The position numbers and the translations under genes were made by a program. The notes below the pieces were generated by a model. It did not search any database. It saw only the letters and a list, made by a program, of their open reading frames with translations, and was not told the origin of the DNA. A DNA stretch of 64,000 nucleotides from assembly GCF_000153705.1 (NCBI RefSeq), contig NZ_DS022272.1, positions 3,165,298 through 3,229,297 on the forward strand. Direction: 5' to 3'. The DNA comes from Fulvimarina pelagi HTCC2506 (lineage in GTDB: Bacteria; Pseudomonadota; Alphaproteobacteria; Rhizobiales; Rhizobiaceae). Of the stretch, positions 24,938 to 34,067 are shown in pieces (position 1 is the stretch's first letter; every line of letters starts with the position of its first letter).

Positions 24938-25608
24938 AAGTTTGACGTGCGCTCCATGGCTGCTTTGGGAAGCAACCCCATTCGCTGTGCTCTCATCACC
25001 ACCTCCAAGCGGTTACGCGCTTCCAGTTTCTGTATCAGCCCAGTCATGTAATGCTTTACGGTTTTCTCGCTAATGTTTAGCCGTATCGCTATGGTCTTGT
25101 TCGGAAGTCCTTCCGACAAGAATCTGATTATTTGTTCCTCGCGCAAAGAAAGATCAACACGCTTCCGCTGTGTTTCAGCCTTCTGGCGGAATGACTGAAT
25201 CATCTTGCTCGATAGGGAGGGCGATACATACGTTTTCCCCGCTTTGATGTCCTCGACTGCGAGAAGAAGCTCTTCGAGAGAACTGCCTTTCAGAACGTAA
25301 CCATCGGCTCCGGCGTCCAGCGCGGCTATTACGTGATCGACACGATCCGACGCCGTGAACATCACGATCTTTGTTTCGGGTGCTAGTCCGCGGGTGCGGA
25401 CGATTGTCTTTAAAACATCGCCGGGCATCTGAAGATCGACCAGCATCACATCCGGTTCGACATGCATTGCTATCGAAAGGATCTCGCTCGCGGCAGTCCC
25501 GACGGCAGCGACTGCGTATCCATTTACACCGCCTACCAATGAGGCGAGCCCATCTCTCAACGTCGGATGATCGTCGATGATCGCAATCGACGTTAGTCCC
25601 ATTTTCAC
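24931..25608 (-). CDS. LuxR/NarL-type response regulator
   Basis: A 225-residue two-domain regulator. The receiver has the acidic pair Asp12-Asp13, the phospho-acceptor Asp58 in MLVDLQMPG, and the conserved Lys in DGYVLKGSS. A LuxR helix-turn-helix follows at about 150-215 (LSLREEQIIRFLSEGLPNKTIAIRLNISEKTVKHYM). It lies tail-to-tail with the adjacent histidine kinase (7-base overlap), an unusual arrangement for a cognate pair but the most likely partnership. The GTGTC-N7-GACAC repeat at 25687-25703 upstream of its start may be an autoregulatory site (weak). Targets are probably the heptamers in front of the peroxidase gene (inference). Confidence 0.9.
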   Translation of the reverse strand: MKMGLTSIAIIDDHPTLRDGLASLVGGVNGYAVAAVGTAASEILSIAMHVEPDVMLVDLQMPGDVLKTIVRTRGLAPETKIVMFTASDRVDHVIAALDAGADGYVLKGSSLEELLLAVEDIKAGKTYVSPSLSSKMIQSFRQKAETQRKRVDLSLREEQIIRFLSEGLPNKTIAIRLNISEKTVKHYMTGLIQKLEARNRLEVVMRAQRMGLLPKAAMERTSNFH

Positions 25609-26178
25609 GCTCCAATCACAACGCCGCGACCTGTTATCGCCCTACGTAAACGAAAAGTAAACTTGATTTAGCCACATTAGTTAACGGTGTCTCATAATGA
25701 CACATATCGATGTGCTGGGACGACGGAAGCGACTTGGGCTAATCATAAGATTAGCGGAATCGGTAAACTCGATTGACTTGGTATTATATGGCAACTGCAA
25801 ACGTGGCGTGACTGCGGATTATTGACACGGGGAAAGTAGCTTCTGCTGCTCTGGTCGAGAGGAAGCGCATGTCGACGTGACTGCGACACGCTTAAGACCT
25901 CGTTTCCTCAATTCCGGGTGGTAAGTTACGTCGTACTACTGGAACGGAGGTTTTTGGAATCGAGGCTGTAGCTCGATTGGTCAGGCCCATTCGGTAATCC
26001 AGGTGTTGTCGGCTCATGGAAACTGCGGGATATTTCCAACAAACACCGCCTACGACGATTCTGAACTCTTGCGATTTGCCATTCCGGGTTCAAGCGCCAA
26101 CTCGATCTCCAACCCTTGTCATCCGAGAAGTGGTGAACTGGCCGTATCAGCCTGCGTTATTCGACCGAGCTTCTATTG
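25609..26178. other. Gap between response regulator and aminotransferase genes
   Basis: About 570 bases. It contains the small inverted repeat GTGTC-N7-GACAC (25687-25703) about 80 bases before the regulator start. Otherwise there is no convincing coding frame, RNA gene or terminator visible. It is more A+T-rich than neighbouring genes between 25620 and 25800. Confidence 0.45.
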
Positions 26179-27465
26179 CTAGGCAAAGCTCAACTCGCCG
26201 GAGAGTTCGAGCGCAGCATTCCGGACAATGCCAAGACCTTCCTCCAGCTGATCGACCTCTATAGTAAGCGGGCAGAGGACCTTGATGACTTCGTCGTATG
26301 GGCCGGCTGTTTCGATAATAAGGCGCTGATCGAAGCACCGCTTCGAGATGGCGCTCGCAAGCGCCCTCGTGCCGACGTCAAGCCCCTGCATGAGCCCTCG
26401 GCCCTTGAGTCGAGCCTGTGGAAGATTACGCGCGGTTTCGGTGAGCGCGTTCGTCACGATTTCCGCTTTGACCGCGATCGCTTCTTCGAAACCGGAACCA
26501 CCCCAATATTTTTCAAGGGCGATGCGCGCAGTGACGAAGGCGTGGCTGTTGCCACGGAACGTTCCGTTATGCTCTGCTGGCGACCACACGTCATATTCCG
26601 GTGCTATAAGCACGAGCGACATCGGTAAGCCGAAGCCGGACAGTGATTTCGACAACGTCACGATATCCGGCGTGAAGCCGAGCGTCTCGAAGCTGAAGAA
26701 AGTTCCTGTGCGCCCGCATCCTGCCTGGATATCATCGACGATAACCAGCGCCCCTGCTCGATGCGCGGCCGCAACGATCCTCTGACACCATCCGGCCGAC
26801 GCAATATTGAGGCCGCCTTCGCCTTGCACGGTTTCGAAGATGACCGCAGCAGGCGGATCGATGCCGCCGGACGGATCTTCAAGCATCTTCACGTAGAGGT
26901 CTGCCGCCGAGATCCCATCGCCCATATAGCCGTCATAGGGCAAGCGTGTAACGCCGGTCAGCGGTATCGACGGAGCCATGCGATTGTATCGGTTCCCGGT
27001 CGCTGCGAGTGCACCCGATGTCACGCCGTGAAAACCGTTGGTGAAGGTGATGACATTGGTGCGCTTCGTCACCTTGCGCGCCAGCTTCAAGGCCGCCTCG
27101 ACGGCGTTGGCGCCGGTCGGCCCGGTGAACTGCAATTTATAATCCAAATTACGCGGCGCGAGAACCAACCTGTAGAAGGCGTCGATGAAATCGCGCTTTA
27201 CGTCTGTGTAGAGATCGAGACCGCTTGCAATGCCGTCGCGGCTGATATGGTCGATCAGGCCCGCCTTCATATGTTCGTCGTTGTGGCCGTAGTTCAGCGC
27301 CCCGCAGCACGACAGAAAGTCGATGTAACGGTTACCCTCTTCATCCCAGACAGAGCTGCCCTTAGCCTTGACAAAGACTTTCTCGAAGCTCCTACAGTAA
27401 CCACGGGCATTCGATTCGTGATCTTCGAACGTAAAAAATCGACTTGTTTTGAAGGGCTTGTTCAT
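26179..27465 (-). CDS. EctB-type diaminobutyrate--2-oxoglutarate aminotransferase
   Basis: A 428-residue class III PLP aminotransferase closely resembling EctB: RGYCRSFEKVFVKAKGSSVWDEEGNRYIDFLS, FTGPTGANAVEAALKLARKV, QGEGGLN, VDDIQAGCGRTGTFFSFE, the PLP lysine Lys273 in TLSKSLSG, and EHNGTFRGNSHAFVTA. EctB converts aspartate semialdehyde and glutamate to L-2,4-diaminobutyrate. No ectA or ectC lies nearby. Instead it is downstream, on the same strand, of a Pls-type polymerising synthetase, with a 47-codon ORF between (30-base gap). Its likely job is to supply diaminobutyrate as monomer. AAGGAAAA before the ATG supports the start. A substrate other than diaminobutyrate cannot be excluded. Confidence 0.85.
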   Translation of the reverse strand: MNKPFKTSRFFTFEDHESNARGYCRSFEKVFVKAKGSSVWDEEGNRYIDFLSCCGALNYGHNDEHMKAGLIDHISRDGIASGLDLYTDVKRDFIDAFYRLVLAPRNLDYKLQFTGPTGANAVEAALKLARKVTKRTNVITFTNGFHGVTSGALAATGNRYNRMAPSIPLTGVTRLPYDGYMGDGISAADLYVKMLEDPSGGIDPPAAVIFETVQGEGGLNIASAGWCQRIVAAAHRAGALVIVDDIQAGCGRTGTFFSFETLGFTPDIVTLSKSLSGFGLPMSLVLIAPEYDVWSPAEHNGTFRGNSHAFVTARIALEKYWGGSGFEEAIAVKAEIVTNALTETARNLPQARLKGRGLMQGLDVGTRALASAISKRCFDQRLIIETAGPYDEVIKVLCPLTIEVDQLEEGLGIVRNAALELSGELSFA

Positions 27466-27495
27466 TGTTTTTTCCTTTGTCTTAAGGATGAGAAC

Positions 27496-27639
27496 TTACG
27501 TCGATACTTTCTCCGATCCGAAGGAAAGTTCGGCTGCTTCGATGTCGACGCAGGCTCGCGCCGAGACCGCGAGAGCATTGAGGTTTGGCAAAACGGATAC
27601 GATGATCCTTACGGGTGAGGTCTTCGCTTCCGTCCTCAT
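27496..27639 (-). CDS. 47-residue ORF coupled to the Pls-type synthetase
   Basis: A small frame whose ATG overlaps the synthetase stop (ATGA) and which fills nearly all of the gap before the aminotransferase. It begins MRTEAKTSPVRIIVSVLPN and ends FGSEKVST. I recognise no family. The overlap favours coupled translation. It could be a genuine small protein, a remnant of a larger gene (for example an accessory enzyme), or chance. Confidence 0.4.
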   Translation of the reverse strand: MRTEAKTSPVRIIVSVLPNLNALAVSARACVDIEAAELSFGSEKVST

Positions 27640-30600
27640 CGCAAAATCTCCCGCGCCGGATTGCCCTGCCAGAAGCTGCCGGCGGTCATCGTCTCGCCTT
27701 TCATCAGGAACGCGTCACAGTCGAGTACGGCATTCTCGCCGACAACGGCGCCGTAGTGGACGAACGCGTTGACGCCGAGCGTCGCGCCGCAGCGGACGAC
27801 AGAATGATCAGACTTGAAGGCCCCTTCCTCCAAAGAGTGCGACTGCACTACCGTCTGTTCGTTGAAGCTGCAGTAATCGCCGACTTCAACCATCGTACGT
27901 TCGCTGAAGAGTACACCGTCGTCGAAGACCTTACGGCCCCACTTCACTCCGAAGGCCTTCCAGACGAGACCCCGGAAGGGCGTGCCTACCAAGGCATTGA
28001 AAAGCACGAGTTCGGTCAGTTTCCAGTAACGCTCGTGGCGCCAGTAATAGGGATCGTATATTGAGCAATATTGCGGGCGATGACGCTTGAAGCCACGGCC
28101 AATCCACTCGCATGCGACGCTAACGGAAAAGAGACATACAGCCATCGGCAGCACGATGAGTGCGATTTCCAACGCGCCGATCCATCCTTGCCCTTCCAGT
28201 TCGATGATGATCGGAAGGAACACGAAAACGACGGCCGTAGCGATCCATCGTGAGAGGAGGAAGTAGCCGATGGTCGCCAGATTGGCCTTCAGTTTTCGCG
28301 CGAGACGCTCCTTCAGGATTCGTTCGTCCTTGACGTAATCGAATTCTCGATCGCGTTTCACAGAACGCGGAATCTCAAAAGCAGGAGAACCGAGAATCCC
28401 GGTGTTCTCTCGCAAGGGTCCGTGGACGGGAACGAGTGTCTTCGTACCGACAAGGACGTTGTCGCCAATTCGGGCTCCCGCTGGCATGACGACCGCATTG
28501 CCGAAGAAGTTATGAGCGCCGATGCATGTCGGCTCGAGTTTGAAAGACGCGTTGGTGGTCAACAGATGGCTTTGCGCCAATCCGTCGGAGATCATCGTCC
28601 CTTTGCCGATCTCGCACAGGTACGGGCTGTCGTGCTTCTGGACATTGCCGAAGTTCGACCCGGTTTGGATCGAAAGGTCGAGCTTGTAGCCTAGCGCCCG
28701 CAGGTAATAGGGCGCGAGCGCGCTATCGCCGAACAGCGTATTGTAAAACTTCAGATTGGTTGCGCCGGTGACGGCACGAGCCGCCAGATGATGGAGACCA
28801 TAAAGTCGGTACTCTCTGCCGGGTTTGAGGAAAGCTGCGTAGAGACGCGGAAGCGTGAGCGCGAAGAGGGCTCCTGCCAATGTGGTCGCCACAACAAACG
28901 CACCAGCCCAACCGAATTGCTCGGCAATATGCCGAAGGATAGTTTGCTCGCCTGCTTCCGAGACACGCATTACGCCAGTTTCCTGGCGATAGATCGCGAC
29001 GATTGTCAGTATGGGCAATGCGGCGGCGACGAAGAAGAGATTGGCAAACTGAACGAGATTGAATAGCGCGCCGCGCAAGGCACTCGGAGCGTATGACGCC
29101 TCAATTCGGAAGCGGCCTTCGGTGATCACCGCAGGCGTGCCGTGATAGCTCTTGCCCGCAACGGTACGCTGGCCGCTCGTCAGCGAGGACGCATGGGCGA
29201 GATCGCAGTCTTCGGCGAGCTCGGTGTCGATATCGAGAACGCTCTCGTCACCAATATGCGCGTTTCTGCCAATCGTCACGGGACCGGTCTCTATCCATCC
29301 CCTCGTCACCCGATAGCCGGAATACTTGACGTCCTTGTTAATGACCGCACCGTTGCCGATTTCGATGAGATCCGTCGCGACAGGCGTAAGGCTCGACATG
29401 AGAACGACATCTCGGCCGATTTTCGCGCCGAGCAGACGCAGATAGACGTTGTAGAACGGTGTTCCGACGAATAGCAGGACCGGATTGGCACGGATCAGCG
29501 TCTTCACGAGCCAAAAGCGATAGTAACCGAAGCTCCAGACCGGTATGCGCTGCACCGCGAACCGGCCGACCAAGAGCCATTTGACCGCGATCGGCAGTAT
29601 CAAGAGTCCCGTAAGATAGACTGCGCCAAACAGGACGAGGCGCAGATAGACGACCGCGAGCGTTTCAGCGGCCACCGCCCAATTAATGCCTGCCGATAAG
29701 GCCCAGATCCATACGAATGAATAGACCAGATACGTCGCCAACTGGCCCAGCCCGCAAGCATAATAGGAGAAATCACTTGCGACATGCAGGTCGGGAAACC
29801 CGCGGATGTGTTTGCATAAGGGTTTCGAAGTCCGTGCTTCACTCAGGGCAACCTGTCCGCTGACGGTCTCGCTCAGCGTGCGCACCGTTCTATTTGCATA
29901 TGCGTCGCGCATCGAGGGGCTCGAGCCCGGAATGATCCGGCGGATCGTTGCGCAGGCCTTGGCGATCAAAAGGGAGTCCGCGCCGAGATCGTCAAAGAGA
30001 TCGTCTTCGATTGAAACGCGCTTGAGTCCCAGAACCTCGGCGAAGACGTTCGCAATCGCGATCTCGATCTCGTCTTCGGGCGCGACATAGGCATTTGCCG
30101 CATTCGCGAGTCTTTCGCCCGTCGGCATCGGCAGGCTCTTGCGGTCAACCTTCTGCGAAGGAAGCATCGGCAGGCGGTCGAGTTTTTCGAAGAATGCCGG
30201 CACCATGTATGACGGCAATTCCATGCGCATCTGACGGAATACGTCCTCGCGCAACGGAGCTTCGAAGCCGTCGCGCACCGAATACCAGGCCGCGAGCATC
30301 ACTTCGCCGGGCCGCGGCTCGACCTTGTCGACCGCCGCCTGGGCGATCGCGGGAATCTTCATGAGAACAGATTCGATTTCGGAAAGTTCGATCCGGTAGC
30401 CCCGGATTTTCACCTGCGTATCGATCCGCCCGAGATATTCGATCTCGCCTTCGGAATTGAAGAAGCCAAGATCCCCTGTGCGATAAATCATGCCGGATGT
30501 ATTGTCCGGAATGGAGAGGAAATCCGGAATGAAAGCTCGCGCAGTCTGCTCGGGCCGATTGAGATAGCCACGGGAAAGGCCGGGACCGGCGATAGAGATC

Positions 30601-31751
30601 TCTCCTATCTCGCCGAAGGGCAGGGCCCGAGTCTCGCCTTCGGCCAGAATGACGGCGCTGTATGTGGGCAGGGGCCGGCCAATCGTGACGTCAACGTCCG
30701 GATCGAGCACGGCGAGCGTCGCGGTCACCGTGGTTTCGGTCGGTCCGTAAGCGTTGATGAACACGCGATCGGGTGCCCACCAACGTGCGACAAGATCCTT
30801 CGGGCAAGCTTCGCCGGATGCTAAGATGAACCTCAGATCGGGAAGTTCGTCATCGAAGCTCGCCAAAACGGTCGGAACGCAACAGAGCGCCGTGATCCGC
30901 CGCGATACAAGAAAGTTCGAAAGATCCTGACCGACGAGGCTGCCATGTTCCGCAGCGGGAGGAACGAGCGTCGCGCCGACACAAAGCGGAACGAGAATCT
31001 CCTCGATTGAGAAGTCGAAAGCAATCGTGAGCCCCTGATAGACGCGATCCGTCTCGCGATAGCCGTAGGTTTCACACGCAACGCGCAGAAAATTCACGAT
31101 CATGGAATGGTCTATCGGCACACCCTTCGGCTTCCCGGTCGTGCCGGAGGTGTAGATGACGTAGGCCAAGCTGTCGTCCGCAGTTTCGCGCGGCTGCGGC
31201 CGCGTCGAAGGCATTGCGGCGATCGCTGCAGCGTTTGCATTCGGATCGATCAGGACACAGGCGAGGCCGTGCAAGATGGTGTCGGCCGGCGAGCAAGATA
31301 TGAGGTGGCTGACACCTGCGTCTTCGCAAATGAAAAGAATGCGTTCAGCAGGAAACCCGGGATCGAGAGGGACGTATGCGCCCCCGGCCTTCGAAATGGC
31401 AAGCATCGCGACATAAAGGTCCGCGGAGCGTTCGAGCCGAATCGCAACCCGTCCACCGGGTTCCAGCCCCGTTTCGACGAGCATATGAGCCATACGGTTG
31501 GCGCGTTCGTCCAGTTCGCGATACGTGACGGTCGAGTTCTCTGTCTCAACAGCAGCGTGAAGCGGATCGAAGGCGTCGAAACGATCGCATGAGATTTCAA
31601 AGAGATGGTGGAACCGCTCGCCGGCTTGCCAGCGTCGCGAATTGTCGGCGCCAGGCCAACTTATGACGGGAAGCAGGTCCTCGCTTTCGAAGCGCCGGCG
31701 AAGCTCAGTAACGCCCGGTTGTCCGCCCAGTTCTACCGTATCCACCGACAC
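27636..31751 (-). CDS. Pls-type membrane nonribosomal peptide synthetase (A-T-membrane domain)
   Basis: A 1371-residue enzyme. The adenylation domain covers about 40-530: YTSGTTGKPKGVP near 203, NAYGPTETTVTATL, RTGDLGFFNSEGE, KIRGYRIELSEIE, SQKVDRKSLP. The thiolation domain has Ser593 in DDLGADSLL. From about 665 to the end, pairs of membrane helices alternate with three hexapeptide-type acyltransferase-like blocks (KIGRDVVLMSS, CIGAHNFFGNAVVMPAGARIGDNVLVG, TLGVNAFVHYGAVVGENAVL). There is no condensation or thioesterase domain. This matches epsilon-poly-L-lysine synthetase (Pls), whose membrane tandem domains join basic amino acids into a homopolymer. By rough motif alignment to GrsA the pocket reads D-F-E-C-L-S-A-V-T; Glu at position 239 suits a basic side chain. 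With the EctB-like gene downstream, diaminobutyrate is the probable monomer. Confidence 0.85.
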   Translation of the reverse strand: MSVDTVELGGQPGVTELRRRFESEDLLPVISWPGADNSRRWQAGERFHHLFEISCDRFDAFDPLHAAVETENSTVTYRELDERANRMAHMLVETGLEPGGRVAIRLERSADLYVAMLAISKAGGAYVPLDPGFPAERILFICEDAGVSHLISCSPADTILHGLACVLIDPNANAAAIAAMPSTRPQPRETADDSLAYVIYTSGTTGKPKGVPIDHSMIVNFLRVACETYGYRETDRVYQGLTIAFDFSIEEILVPLCVGATLVPPAAEHGSLVGQDLSNFLVSRRITALCCVPTVLASFDDELPDLRFILASGEACPKDLVARWWAPDRVFINAYGPTETTVTATLAVLDPDVDVTIGRPLPTYSAVILAEGETRALPFGEIGEISIAGPGLSRGYLNRPEQTARAFIPDFLSIPDNTSGMIYRTGDLGFFNSEGEIEYLGRIDTQVKIRGYRIELSEIESVLMKIPAIAQAAVDKVEPRPGEVMLAAWYSVRDGFEAPLREDVFRQMRMELPSYMVPAFFEKLDRLPMLPSQKVDRKSLPMPTGERLANAANAYVAPEDEIEIAIANVFAEVLGLKRVSIEDDLFDDLGADSLLIAKACATIRRIIPGSSPSMRDAYANRTVRTLSETVSGQVALSEARTSKPLCKHIRGFPDLHVASDFSYYACGLGQLATYLVYSFVWIWALSAGINWAVAAETLAVVYLRLVLFGAVYLTGLLILPIAVKWLLVGRFAVQRIPVWSFGYYRFWLVKTLIRANPVLLFVGTPFYNVYLRLLGAKIGRDVVLMSSLTPVATDLIEIGNGAVINKDVKYSGYRVTRGWIETGPVTIGRNAHIGDESVLDIDTELAEDCDLAHASSLTSGQRTVAGKSYHGTPAVITEGRFRIEASYAPSALRGALFNLVQFANLFFVAAALPILTIVAIYRQETGVMRVSEAGEQTILRHIAEQFGWAGAFVVATTLAGALFALTLPRLYAAFLKPGREYRLYGLHHLAARAVTGATNLKFYNTLFGDSALAPYYLRALGYKLDLSIQTGSNFGNVQKHDSPYLCEIGKGTMISDGLAQSHLLTTNASFKLEPTCIGAHNFFGNAVVMPAGARIGDNVLVGTKTLVPVHGPLRENTGILGSPAFEIPRSVKRDREFDYVKDERILKERLARKLKANLATIGYFLLSRWIATAVVFVFLPIIIELEGQGWIGALEIALIVLPMAVCLFSVSVACEWIGRGFKRHRPQYCSIYDPYYWRHERYWKLTELVLFNALVGTPFRGLVWKAFGVKWGRKVFDDGVLFSERTMVEVGDYCSFNEQTVVQSHSLEEGAFKSDHSVVRCGATLGVNAFVHYGAVVGENAVLDCDAFLMKGETMTAGSFWQGNPAREILR

Positions 31752-31958
31752 CCTCCCTTTACGTCAGTTCGTGACGCATGGTGCCTTACGACTCAGATTT
31801 TTTGTTTCCCGGAAAAAGGGTAAGACAAAATTCACACTTTTGCTTGAAATAAAATCAAAATAGCAATAATGTGATCTAATTCGCGGCAAGAACCGCGAAT
31901 TTGTGCGTAAAACGAACGAGGGGCGTTAGGTCAATCTCGCAAGTACTTCTTACGTCTT
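31752..31958. promoter_or_regulatory. A+T-rich gap with probable promoter of the synthetase gene
   Basis: A 207-base gap between two minus-strand genes. The part nearest the synthetase (about 31790-31875) is far richer in A+T than the surroundings and probably holds its promoter. The hairpin at 31878-31901 probably ends the upstream beta-barrel transcript. Confidence 0.45.
31878..31901 (-). terminator. Hairpin downstream of the beta-barrel gene
   Basis: AATTCGCGG, loop CAAGAA, CCGCGAATT: a nine-base perfect stem about 58 bases after the beta-barrel stop codon. The sequence beyond it on the minus strand is A+T-rich but has no unbroken U-run, so termination is likely but not certain. Confidence 0.5.
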
Positions 31959-33431
31959 TTAAAATTTGAATACGAGTGCTCCGCCGAACTGCACGGTCTT
32001 CGTGTCCTCGTCGGAGCTTTTGTCGTTTGTCCAATTTGCTGAAACGTCTACCCGACCGGCCAGAGATTCACTCCATCGATAGCTCAGATCCGCGCCGATG
32101 AAGGTTTCGGTGCTCTCGGATCGAACGCCGTACTCGTCGATCTCGCTGAAGCCACCTTCGATCGTGCCTCCCAAGCCGAGGCTTGGCTTGTAGGCGACCG
32201 CCGCTGCGTAGGTTTTCACATCTTGAGCATAGCTGCCGAAGTCTTCCGGTTCGTCGATGATGCGGGTGACGGAGACATCGAGTTCGAAGTCTTCCGCCAA
32301 CTCGAAGAGCACCTGGATGTCTGGAAAGACAGTATAGAGTGTCGGCACGTAGGGCGCATCGAAGGAACGCATATTCGCGCGACCTGCCAAATTGATCGTC
32401 AAGCCCTGCCACGGTCTCAAGCGAAAGCCAGGCGCGATACTGGCGTCGTGGGCATCACGATCGATGGGGACGAGCGTTTCGTCTTCGCCATCGTGACCAC
32501 CGATGTCGTCAACCTCGCCGACGTCCTCTCCTTCCAAGAGCGAGGGGTAGATCCCGATCGGGAAGGCGACCCGGGAAGCCTGAACCGACAGTATCGGAGA
32601 AACACGGGCAAGAGGCCGCGCGAGGATCGTCGACTCCACCGAATAGCGGCGATAGTCTTCGTAACGGTCCTCGAAGCTCGTCTCACCCACCCGGTCAGTG
32701 ATCACGTCATCGCTCGCAAAACTGAACCGCAGTCCGGCAGCGACCTCGTCACGCACAACCTGAACGCCGACCGCGCTTGCTGTCTCGAGCGATATGGCGG
32801 TGTCGTCGGCGTCGAGGGCCGCCGAGATCGCACCATCCAAGAAAATACCATCGAAAATCTCGCGCCGCACAGCGAGAGCCGTTTCGCCGAAAAATCTCTC
32901 TTCGACGTCGAGATCCGGCAACTCGAGGAAAGTAAGATCCGCAGATGCGAAGATGTCTGTCCCGCCGACCGTCTGTTCGACTTCGAACGCACCATTGATC
33001 TCAACGAAAGGACTTGCCTCCGGATCCACCAGTTCGTCGTAGTTCGTGTCGTAGCCGCTCCGGATCGAGAACTCGCTTTCGGAAGTCTCCAGATCGTCGC
33101 GGGTGCTTTCTCGCGTTTCGCCTGCGTCGTCTCCGACTTGCCTCGACGCGACAGCACTCGCAGCCTCTTCGTTGGAACTGTCATCGACTCCTTCCTCGTC
33201 AGCGGACGTCGTGCGGTCTTCGATGTCGTCCTCGGTCAAGGAGGCGGATCCAGTTGGCAGAGTTTCTTCAGGGTCGCCCGCATTGCCTAAGTCAGGGCCA
33301 TTGTCGCCGGCAGACTGGGCAAGGCGGTCGGCAAGAGAACCGCGCAGGATCGAGATTGCCTCCTGGGCATGTACGCCCGGGGTCGTCAAAAACGTCATGG
33401 CGACGAGCAGGAGAAATCTATCAGGTCGCAT
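31959..33431 (-). CDS. Outer-membrane beta-barrel protein
   Basis: A 490-residue exported protein with a Sec signal (MRPDRFLLLVAMTFLTTPGVHAQ). About residues 25-125 are acidic, Ser/Glu/Asp-rich and probably disordered. From about 130 there are alternating amphipathic strands (for example TYAAAVAYKPSLGLGGTIEGGFS and ESLAGRVDVSANWTNDKS). It ends in Phe (GGALVFKF), the outer-membrane insertion signature. This looks like the putative beta-barrel porin type 2 or OMP_b-brl groups; I cannot separate them. It lies upstream of the Pls-type synthetase on the same strand, 207 bases away with a hairpin between, so co-function is only suggested. A capsule- or polymer-related outer-membrane role is conceivable. 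Confidence 0.7.
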   Translation of the reverse strand: MRPDRFLLLVAMTFLTTPGVHAQEAISILRGSLADRLAQSAGDNGPDLGNAGDPEETLPTGSASLTEDDIEDRTTSADEEGVDDSSNEEAASAVASRQVGDDAGETRESTRDDLETSESEFSIRSGYDTNYDELVDPEASPFVEINGAFEVEQTVGGTDIFASADLTFLELPDLDVEERFFGETALAVRREIFDGIFLDGAISAALDADDTAISLETASAVGVQVVRDEVAAGLRFSFASDDVITDRVGETSFEDRYEDYRRYSVESTILARPLARVSPILSVQASRVAFPIGIYPSLLEGEDVGEVDDIGGHDGEDETLVPIDRDAHDASIAPGFRLRPWQGLTINLAGRANMRSFDAPYVPTLYTVFPDIQVLFELAEDFELDVSVTRIIDEPEDFGSYAQDVKTYAAAVAYKPSLGLGGTIEGGFSEIDEYGVRSESTETFIGADLSYRWSESLAGRVDVSANWTNDKSSDEDTKTVQFGGALVFKF

Positions 33432-34067
33432 CGTATAGCTCGATCCTATGGACTTACAGTCTTCGTACCCGGGTAGGGACTAATTGACGATAAATCTGCA
33501 GCCTCTCTTCATTCTTGCGCCGATCGGCAGTTCATGCACTGGTAATGCCTTCAGATGTGCTCTGGACCGCTGCTCGGGAGGCGGTCGGGCCACACGCCGC
33601 GATGTCCTAATCGACCAGCGCGACATTTCCCAGCATCGGTCATGAGTCAAATAGCTTTTCCCAAAGCGGAGTCTTATCCCGCATGGGATAAGGAATTGCT
33701 GAATTCGTCTGGCTGGAAGGTGCGGAGCGCGAATTTAAACGCCTTGGGTAAGCCCGGAAATATTTGAGCCGTGTTCCTATCAGGAAAGCCTGTATATGAG
33801 TGAAGGCCGTCTAGGTTGCCGGAATCTCAAGGCCGATCTCAACCGCTTCGACACCATGCCGACGAAAATCGATGCCGGTAAGCGCGGGCCGTAGATTTGA
33901 CTTCCTATCCGCTTGGATCAGCGCATTACTGAGATGCGTTCTGCAGATTGGCGCATCCGATCAAAATCAAAGCGCTCTAGATCAGGGTTCCTGATCTCTC
34001 GCCGCATCACCCGCAGGATCGATGAAGCCGCGAAATCAGACCAAGCGAGGCAGCGAAAGGAAGTGTG
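33432..34067. other. Divergent gap between beta-barrel and S41 peptidase genes
   Basis: About 635 bases without a convincing gene. One perfect inverted repeat stands out: CTTATCCC-GCAT-GGGATAAG at 33673-33692, a possible operator or hairpin. Short open frames have no family resemblance. Confidence 0.5.

Noticed and set aside
26179..27465. Ectoine biosynthesis cluster
   Set aside because: Only the ectB-type gene is present; ectA, ectC and ask are absent, and the neighbour is a Pls-type synthetase.
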